In this document: positions 1 through 4,556 of the stretch, in pieces
Numbering within the stretch: the first letter of the stretch is position 1
Layout of the letters: each line of letters starts with the position of its first letter
Source: Tessaracoccus flavescens
GTDB lineage: Bacteria; Actinomycetota; Actinomycetes; Propionibacteriales; Propionibacteriaceae
Direction: 5' to 3'
Length of the DNA: 5,858 nucleotides
Assembly (NCBI GenBank): GCA_020741375.1
Contig: DYZF01000144.1
Coordinates: 1-5,858, forward strand
Translations under genes and position numbers: made by a program
The notes under the pieces: model-generated
The model's database searches: none
Told to the model about the DNA's origin: nothing
The model's input: the letters and a program-made list of their open reading frames with translations, nothing else

Positions 1-375
1 TCGTGCAGCTTGACGTCGTCGAAGCCGCAGCGGGCGCGCTCCGGGTAGACGTGCATCTTTCCGATCGCCTGGGTCTGGTAGCCGGCGTCGCGCAGGCAGC
101 CCTGCATCGTCACGGGATACAACTCCGGGAACGGCACCCCTTCGGCGTAGCCGAGGCGGCCATGCTGCTCCTGCGACATGCCCGTGAACAGACCCACCCG
201 CGCGGGCACGCAGGTGGGGGTCGCGGAATAGGCGTGTTCGAAGGTGGTGCCGCCGCTGGCCAGCGAATCAATCCAGGGGGGTCCGCACGACGGGGTGGCC
301 GGCCCCGCTCATGGTGTCGCCCCGCATCTGGTCTACGCAGATGAGGACGATATTGGGCTTGACGTGCTCATTCAT
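1..375 (-). pseudogene. Type I sulfatase, 5' part, frameshifted, runs off the left edge
   Basis: This is the N-terminal part of an S1-type (alkaline phosphatase superfamily) sulfatase, which hydrolyses sulfate esters using a formylglycine made from a conserved Cys. The start is ATG at 375-373, 21 bases after the stop of the upstream regulator gene, with only a weak ribosome binding site. As written, the frame reads 35 residues (start PNIVLICVDQMRGD) and stops at 268-270. Removing one base from the G run at 276-281 restores an open frame to the window edge, about 124 residues. The restored frame shows TPWIDSLA, the sulfatase signature CVPAR (198-212, Cys about residue 55, the formylglycine precursor), GYAEGVPF, and GKMHVYPER with the Lys and His expected in the active site. 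The substrate is not predictable from this piece. The break may be a real mutation, a phase-variable tract or a sequencing indel. Family assignment is sure; functional status is not. Confidence 0.85.
276..281. repeat. G6 homopolymer at the sulfatase frameshift
   Basis: Six consecutive G (C6 on the coding strand) lie exactly where the sulfatase reading frame breaks. With five bases the protein reads RTPWIDSLASGG, matching the family's conserved TP-x-(I/L)-D-x-L segment. With six it reads RTPLD and stops. The tract is therefore the site of the indel, whether biological or technical. Confidence 0.8.
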
Positions 376-396
376 CTCAGGCACCGACCCTACCGC

Positions 397-1077
397 CTAG
401 GGCATGCTCCGGTCTGAGAGGCGTGCCGGGTCAAGGATGGCCACGTCGCGGCGGCCGGAGGTTGCGATCAGCCCTTCGGCGGCGAACGACGCGAGTGTTC
501 GGCTCAGCGTCTCCGGGGTGGTGCCGAGATACGACGCGATGTCCTTCTTCGCCATGGGCAGCCGGACGTGGATGACGCCGTCGACACGGCTGGACGGCAG
601 GTCCATCAGATAGGCGGCCACACGGGTGCCCACATCGGTGCTGCTGAAGGCGGCGAGCATCCGCTCGGCGGACTGGAGCCGCTGCGTCGACACCTGCAAC
701 ATGCGCAGCGCAATCCCCGGGTAGGTGGCCACCAGCTTGCCGAGATCCTGATGCTCGAAGGTGCACAGCGTCACGTCGCCGTCGGCATAAGCGAAGTGCT
801 CGGGCCGCTGCCCCAACAGAAAACCGGCCTCCCCCATCGAATCCCCCGGCTCCACCACCCGAACCAATTGTTCTCGGCCGTTGGCCAATGCGTGCACGAG
901 GCGGATCCGCCCGGAGTGCACCACCATGAGGCGCGAGTTCTTGGAGCCCGGTTCCTGCAGGAGGGCGCCCTTCTCGGCGCGCACCGGCTTAGCGAAGCTC
1001 GCCACCTCCAGCTGCTGCTCGTGGCTCAATCCGCGGAAGATCGGCACCGCCGCCACACACGTGTCGTGCTCAGCCAT
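397..1077 (-). CDS. Crp/Fnr-family transcriptional regulator, FLP-like redox sensor candidate
   Basis: This is a cytoplasmic DNA-binding regulator of 226 residues, the usual Crp/Fnr length. I chose the ATG at 1077-1075 because AAAGG (1084-1088) lies 6 bases upstream. The in-frame ATG at 1083 touches that Shine-Dalgarno sequence and would add two residues. The N-terminal half is a cyclic-nucleotide-binding-like beta roll (about 10-110, with EPGDSMGEAGFLLG at about 76-89). A long dimerisation helix follows (about 115-145), then a winged helix-turn-helix (about 175-210). The recognition helix TTPETLSRTLASF carries E189, S192 and R193, the E-x-x-S-R pattern that FNR uses to read TTGAT. The only cysteines are C7 and C105. 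Their spacing of 98 is close to the C5/C102 pair described for Lactobacillus casei FLP, and there is no FNR-type Fe-S cysteine cluster. The gene is divergent from a metal-transport operon with a perfect FNR box between. Family is certain; the sensed signal is inferred. Confidence 0.95.
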   Translation of the reverse strand: MAEHDTCVAAVPIFRGLSHEQQLEVASFAKPVRAEKGALLQEPGSKNSRLMVVHSGRIRLVHALANGREQLVRVVEPGDSMGEAGFLLGQRPEHFAYADGDVTLCTFEHQDLGKLVATYPGIALRMLQVSTQRLQSAERMLAAFSSTDVGTRVAAYLMDLPSSRVDGVIHVRLPMAKKDIASYLGTTPETLSRTLASFAAEGLIATSGRRDVAILDPARLSDRSMP

Positions 1078-1083
1078 GGACAT

Positions 1084-1088
1084 CCTTT
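1084..1088 (-). promoter_or_regulatory. Ribosome binding site of the Crp/Fnr gene
   Basis: AAAGG on the minus strand lies 6 bases from the ATG at 1077 and 0 bases from the in-frame ATG at 1083. The spacing decides for the inner start. Confidence 0.65.
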
Positions 1089-1093
1089 ACGAA

Positions 1094-1109
1094 CTTGATC
1101 TACATCAAG
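1094..1109. promoter_or_regulatory. Perfect FNR box, likely operator of the divergent regulator
   Basis: The sequence is CTTGAT-CTAC-ATCAAG, a perfect inverted repeat of 6-base arms around a 4-base spacer. Its core TTGAT-N4-ATCAA (1095-1108) is identical to the FNR consensus. The neighbouring regulator carries the recognition residues (E, S, R) that read this half-site. The centre at 1101.5 is 41.5 bases upstream of the start site predicted from the -10-like hexamer at 1131-1136, as in class II activated promoters. The box also lies just upstream of the regulator's own ribosome binding site, so it could mediate autorepression. The palindrome is directly visible; binding is inferred. Confidence 0.88.
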
Positions 1110-1112
1110 GAA

Positions 1113-1121
1113 CTTATCCCA
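1113..1121 (-). promoter_or_regulatory. Possible extended -10 of the Crp/Fnr gene
   Basis: On the minus strand TGG followed by GATAAG (hexamer 1113-1118) resembles an extended -10 with 4 of 6 matches to TATAAT. The start site would fall near 1106, inside the right arm of the FNR box, so a bound regulator would block its own transcription. This is a weak match supported mainly by position. Confidence 0.3.
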
Positions 1122-1130
1122 GATTCTTCG

Positions 1131-1136
1131 TACTTT
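1131..1136 (+). promoter_or_regulatory. -10-like hexamer of the HMA/ATPase operon promoter
   Basis: TACTTT matches TATAAT at 4 of 6 positions and would start transcription at about A1143. No -35 hexamer resembling TTGACA occurs at the proper distance (1108-1113 reads AAGGAA). Instead the FNR box sits at -41.5, as expected for a promoter that depends on an activator overlapping the -35 region. Confidence 0.5.
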
Positions 1137-1164
1137 CTACTCATCGGCGCATCCCGCGCCACAG

Positions 1165-1170
1165 AAAGGA
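1165..1170 (+). promoter_or_regulatory. Ribosome binding site of the HMA protein gene
   Basis: AAAGGA lies 8 bases before the ATG at 1179. It fixes the start there rather than at the upstream in-frame ATG at 1095, which lies inside the FNR box and has no Shine-Dalgarno sequence. Confidence 0.75.
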
Positions 1171-1178
1171 AGAACACC

Positions 1179-1406
1179 ATGTCCACCACCACCCACACCC
1201 TGCTCCGTGCCGACGGCTTCACCTGCCCCTCCTGCGTCTCCAAGATCGAGAAGTCGCTCGACGCCCTGCCCGGCGTGACGGATTCCAAGGTCCACTTCGC
1301 CACCTCCCGCATCGAGGTCGACCACGACGCCGAGCGCACCACCGTGGACGAGTTGGTCGCCGCCGTCAAGAAGGCCGGCTACACCGCCCGCCCCTCCTCA
1401 TTCTGA
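1179..1406 (+). CDS. HMA-domain metallochaperone-like protein
   Basis: This is a 75-residue cytosolic protein consisting of a single heavy-metal-associated (HMA) ferredoxin-like fold, the size of CopZ-type chaperones. The metal-binding loop is GFTCPSC, with C16 and C19 as the soft-metal ligands. The helix SKIEKSLDALPGV and the closing segment VDELVAAVKKAGY match the family. It binds a metal ion and is expected to hand it to a partner. That partner is probably the ATPase encoded 30 bases downstream, which has no HMA domain of its own, so chaperone and pump domain appear split into two genes. Transcription probably starts at about 1143 from the FNR-box promoter. HMA domains bind Cu(I), Zn or Cd, and the CPSC loop does not decide which. 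Because the ATPase motif is not the copper CPC form, I do not call this copZ. Confidence 0.93.
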   Translation: MSTTTHTLLRADGFTCPSCVSKIEKSLDALPGVTDSKVHFATSRIEVDHDAERTTVDELVAAVKKAGYTARPSSF

Positions 1407-1420
1407 TCACCCCAACCTCG

Positions 1421-1426
1421 AAAGGA
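1421..1426 (+). promoter_or_regulatory. Ribosome binding site of the P-type ATPase gene
   Basis: AAAGGA lies 10 bases before the ATG at 1437, within the 30-base gap after the HMA gene. The gap has no obvious terminator, so both genes are likely on one transcript. Confidence 0.65.
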
Positions 1427-1436
1427 CACAACTCTC

Positions 1437-3356
1437 ATGGCCCGCACTCACCGCTGGACGATCCCCGCCATCTCCGGCGCCCTGATCATCGCCTCCCTCA
1501 TCGGTGCCCAGGTGGCACCAGTGACGGCCGACCCGCTCATGATCGCCGCGTCGCTCGTGGCCGGCGTGCCCGTCCTCCGCGGCGCCTACCGCGCTCTGCG
1601 GGTTCGCACGATCGGGATCGACCTGCTGGTGAGTGTGGCCATGATCGGCGCCCTCATCATCGGCGAGTACTGGGAGGCGGCAGCGGTCACCTTCCTGTTC
1701 GCCGTCGGTCATGCGCTCGAAGATGCCACCTTGTCGAAGACCCGTTCCGCACTCGCCGGCCTCATCGATCTGGCTCCCACAACGGCCACCGTCATCCGCG
1801 ACGGGCAGCAGGTGGAGGTGCCCGCCCATGAGGTTCTCGTGGGCGAGACCGTCGTGGTCAAGCACGGCGGCAAGATCGCCGTCGACGGCGAAGTTCTGGA
1901 CGGACGCGCCGCCGTTGAGGAGGCCTCCATCACGGGCGAATCGATCCCCGTGGAGAAGGGTCCCGGCGACCGGGTGTTCGCCGGCACCATCGTCGGCGAC
2001 GGCTTCCTCACCGTCACCACCACCGGCGTCGGGGCCGATACGACGCTGGCCCGCATCATCCACCGCGTGGAAGAGGCGCAGGAATCGAAGGCGCGCACCC
2101 AGCAGTTCATGGAGCGCTTCTCCAAGTGGTACACCCCCGGCATCATCATCTTGGCCCTCGTGGCCGGGCTCATCACCCGCGACGTGCGCCTCGCCCTCAC
2201 CCTGCTGGTCATCGGCTGCCCCGGCGCCCTCGTGATCTCCGTGCCCGTTGCGCTGGTGGCCGGCATCGGGCGCGCGGCCCGCGACGGTGTCCTGATCAAG
2301 GGCGGCGAATTCCTGGAGACCGCGGCGAAGATCGACGTCGTCGCCCTCGACAAGACCGGCACCATCACGCAGGGTCACCCGGAACTGACCGACGTCCAGA
2401 GCTTCGGCGACTGGAGCGCCGACGAGGTGCTCGGATGGGCCGCCAAGGCGGAGGCCGGCTCCAACCACCCGCTCGCCGCCCCCGTGATCGCCGCGGCAGC
2501 AGCCCGTGGCCTGAGCGTTCCAGCCGTGCCGGATCAGGTTGACACGGTTCCTGGGCAGGGCGTGATCGCCCGCATCGCCGGGCGCGAGATCGCCGTCGGC
2601 AACGTGGCTCTGCTGGCCGGGCTCGGGGCTACCTCGACGGCCGCTGAGATGGCCGCGGACAAACTCTCCGCCCAGGGCAAGACCCCGCTGCTCGTCGCGC
2701 TCGACGGCACGCCCATCGGAGCGATCGCCGTGGCCGACCAGATCCGCCCGGACGCCGCCACCCTCGTCGCGAGCCTGAAGTCGGCCGGTGTGCGCCGCGT
2801 GATCATGCTGACGGGGGACGCGCCAGGCGTCGCGTCGGCGATCGCCGCCCAGGTGGGTATCGACGACGTCCGCCCCAGCCTCCTCCCCGAGGACAAGCTC
2901 GACGCGGTGCGCGAACTGCAGGCCGCGGGTCACACCGTCGCGATGGTCGGCGACGGCGTCAACGACGCCCCGGCGCTCGCGCTGGCCGACGTCGGGATCG
3001 CGATGGGCGCAGCGGGCTCGCCGCTCGCCGTCGAGACTGCTGACATCGCGCTGATGACGAGCCGTCTGCAACTCGTTCCGCACGCGATCGGCTTGGCCAA
3101 GCGCACCGCCCGCGTGATGCGGCAGAACATCTGGCTGGCGCTGCTGACCGTCGGCCTCCTGCTTCTGGGCGTGCTGCTCGGCGGCGTGACGATGGCCATC
3201 GGCATGCTCGTGCACGAGGCGTCGGTGCTGATCGTGATCGTCAACGCCATGCGACTGCTACAGCGAAAGCCAGGCCACGTCCTTGAGCAGCGGCGTCATG
3301 GACAGGGCGCAGAGGAGCCGGTTCTCAGCCGCCTGAGCGTAGGCCGCGGCGCGTAA
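1437..3356 (+). CDS. P1B-type heavy metal-transporting ATPase with CPG motif
   Basis: This is an inner-membrane metal pump of 639 residues that uses ATP hydrolysis and an aspartyl-phosphate intermediate. It has eight predicted membrane segments: about 8-27, 33-50, 59-76, 77-95, 233-247, 251-279, 564-585 and 586-608. The actuator loop has TGES (166-169). The P domain has DKTGT with the phosphorylated D305, TGDAPG (459-464) and GDGVND (505-510). The N domain has the P1B hallmark SNHPLA (H344, P345). The transmembrane metal site reads CPGALVIS (C261-P262-G263), so the second Cys of the usual CPC is Gly. The last helix has HEAS (593-596), closer to the HEGG of P1B-4 pumps than to copper (MxxSS) or ZntA-like (Asp) signatures. 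No N-terminal metal-binding domain is present; the upstream HMA protein probably fills that role. The conserved protein ends near residue 611. The remaining 28 residues lie antisense to the convergent gene. The metal and the direction of transport are unassigned. Confidence 0.96.
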   Translation: MARTHRWTIPAISGALIIASLIGAQVAPVTADPLMIAASLVAGVPVLRGAYRALRVRTIGIDLLVSVAMIGALIIGEYWEAAAVTFLFAVGHALEDATLSKTRSALAGLIDLAPTTATVIRDGQQVEVPAHEVLVGETVVVKHGGKIAVDGEVLDGRAAVEEASITGESIPVEKGPGDRVFAGTIVGDGFLTVTTTGVGADTTLARIIHRVEEAQESKARTQQFMERFSKWYTPGIIILALVAGLITRDVRLALTLLVIGCPGALVISVPVALVAGIGRAARDGVLIKGGEFLETAAKIDVVALDKTGTITQGHPELTDVQSFGDWSADEVLGWAAKAEAGSNHPLAAPVIAAAAARGLSVPAVPDQVDTVPGQGVIARIAGREIAVGNVALLAGLGATSTAAEMAADKLSAQGKTPLLVALDGTPIGAIAVADQIRPDAATLVASLKSAGVRRVIMLTGDAPGVASAIAAQVGIDDVRPSLLPEDKLDAVRELQAAGHTVAMVGDGVNDAPALALADVGIAMGAAGSPLAVETADIALMTSRLQLVPHAIGLAKRTARVMRQNIWLALLTVGLLLLGVLLGGVTMAIGMLVHEASVLIVIVNAMRLLQRKPGHVLEQRRHGQGAEEPVLSRLSVGRGA

Positions 3357-4556
3357 CCCTCGCTCAGACTCCCCCAGCCCCGCGGCGAAGAGCTTGGCAA
3401 TGGCCACCTCTCTGCCGCGGGGCGGGTTGTCTGAGGTGGTGATCCGGCCGTACTCAACCGCCGCGATCGCGTCAAGGCCGATCTGCTCGAAGTCGCCGAC
3501 GGGCCATCCCCCGCCCAGCAGGTCCACGGGGGCGAGGCCGTGGACGGCCAGAAGGATGACGTCGTAGGCGGTGGGGTTGGCCAGGACCGCGGTCGCGGCA
3601 TCTCGGGCTTCGGTCTCCAAGGGGAGGCCGATGCCCGTGGCCAGATGGGCGGCGCACGCAGCCCACGCCGTCGGCCGCTCCAGCAGCTCACCCAGCGATC
3701 GGTCGAGCCGGTCGACCAGTTCATCGCCGCTCCAGCCGTCGACGGCCTGCCTCGCGGCGAGGTAGCACCAGTGGTCGTCGGTGAAATCCACGTAGCGCTG
3801 CAGCGCGTCCTCACGGATCGCGTCGAGCGGATACGCCGCCCCGATCTCCACCTCGGTTCGCCCACCTGCCCCCCAGACGTAGACGCTGCTGAGCCCGGCA
3901 GGGGGCGTCAGGAGAAACTCGCCGTCGGTCTCGTGGATCGTGACGTCGTCGCCTGCCATGACATTGCCGTCGGGCGCACTGAACTCCACCTCGTCGCCGA
4001 CGGTGACGTAGCGGCTCCACGGCAGCCACGTCGGCTCGGCCGGGAGGTCCAGCAGGTCGCCCCCGTGCGCCTGATACGTCCAGGCCGACGACACCAACTG
4101 CCGCGGGCGGAGCACCACGTCGGGCTCCCACAGATGCGCTGACTGGCCGTCGGCGCCGGGGCTGGCCAATCCGCGCCGTTGCTCAAGATGACCTGGCCCC
4201 TCGCTCGAGGGCAGGGCCACCTCGGCGGAGGCACCCGCGGCCCACCAGATCCCCGGTCGCGGACCGTCCGCCCGCAACACGGGGCTGGGTACCGTCACCA
4301 TGTCGTCGACGATCGATTCCAGCGTCACCTCGAGGCGCATGCGCTGCCCGCTCCGTACGCGGATCTGCGCTACCACGCCGAGTTCGTGCTCAAGATCTGC
4401 CCCGACGGCGTCCTGCGAGGGCACAGGGTGGCCCCATCCGTCGCCGAACTCGACGGCGAGCCGCCGCAGCCGACCCTCACCGATGAGCTCCAGACCGGTG
4501 GGGGTGATGGCCGACTCGAACGATTCCTGCAGCGAGCCCGTCAGTTCGACGCTCAT
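3258..4556 (-). CDS. Protein of unknown function coupled to GH65 gene
   Basis: I do not recognise this 432-residue protein. The start is ATG at 4556-4554, overlapping the GH65 stop as ATGA, with GGAG 7 bases upstream; an in-frame ATG at 4577 would add seven residues but sits in the ribosome binding region. No signal peptide or membrane segment is evident, so it is probably cytoplasmic. Residues about 1-240 look beta-rich, with tryptophans (GIWWAAGASAEVALP at 102-116, LWEP at 142-145, AWTY, WLPW). Residues about 245-425 look helical and Ala/Leu-rich (HWCYLAARQAV, ELLERPTAWAACAAHLA), with a Gly-rich turn VDLLGGGWPVGDFEQ at 344-358. A beta-sandwich plus helical layout next to a glycosidase suggests a role in glycan handling, but no catalytic motif was identified. 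Its last 33 codons, stop included, overlap the convergent ATPase gene. That this is a real gene is supported by the coupling and the long intact frame. Confidence 0.85.
   Translation of the reverse strand: MSVELTGSLQESFESAITPTGLELIGEGRLRRLAVEFGDGWGHPVPSQDAVGADLEHELGVVAQIRVRSGQRMRLEVTLESIVDDMVTVPSPVLRADGPRPGIWWAAGASAEVALPSSEGPGHLEQRRGLASPGADGQSAHLWEPDVVLRPRQLVSSAWTYQAHGGDLLDLPAEPTWLPWSRYVTVGDEVEFSAPDGNVMAGDDVTIHETDGEFLLTPPAGLSSVYVWGAGGRTEVEIGAAYPLDAIREDALQRYVDFTDDHWCYLAARQAVDGWSGDELVDRLDRSLGELLERPTAWAACAAHLATGIGLPLETEARDAATAVLANPTAYDVILLAVHGLAPVDLLGGGWPVGDFEQIGLDAIAAVEYGRITTSDNPPRGREVAIAKLFAAGLGESERGLRAAAYAQAAENRLLCALSMTPLLKDVAWLSL

Noticed and set aside
1095..1178. Upstream extension of the HMA protein to an ATG at 1095
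   Set aside because: The extension has no ribosome binding site, starts inside the FNR box, and would place the predicted transcription start within the coding region. The ATG at 1179 has AAAGGA at 8 bases.
881..1831. Long plus-strand open frame spanning the regulator, intergenic region and operon start
   Set aside because: Its translation is Arg/His/Pro-rich without domain signatures and it lies out of frame with three well supported genes; this is typical GC-rich shadow coding.
1407..3215. 602-codon minus-strand open frame opposite the ATPase
   Set aside because: It is an antisense shadow of a gene with every P-type ATPase motif. The product is low-complexity Gly/Asp/Arg/His-rich with no recognisable fold.
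1437..3356. Calling the ATPase a copper exporter (CopA) and the HMA protein CopZ
   Set aside because: The membrane motif is CPG rather than CPC, the last helix has HEAS rather than MxxSS, and no CsoR or CueR-type regulator is present.
3333..3367. Inverted repeat CTGAGCG ... CGCTCAG around the ATPase stop codon as a terminator
   Set aside because: The arms are only 7 bases, the loop is 21 bases, there is no T tract on either side, and the whole element lies within the coding sequence of the convergent gene.
3540..4142. Plus-strand open frames opposite the unknown 432-residue gene
   Set aside because: The minus-strand frame has ATGA coupling, a ribosome binding site and a plausible protein composition. 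The plus-strand frames have none of these.
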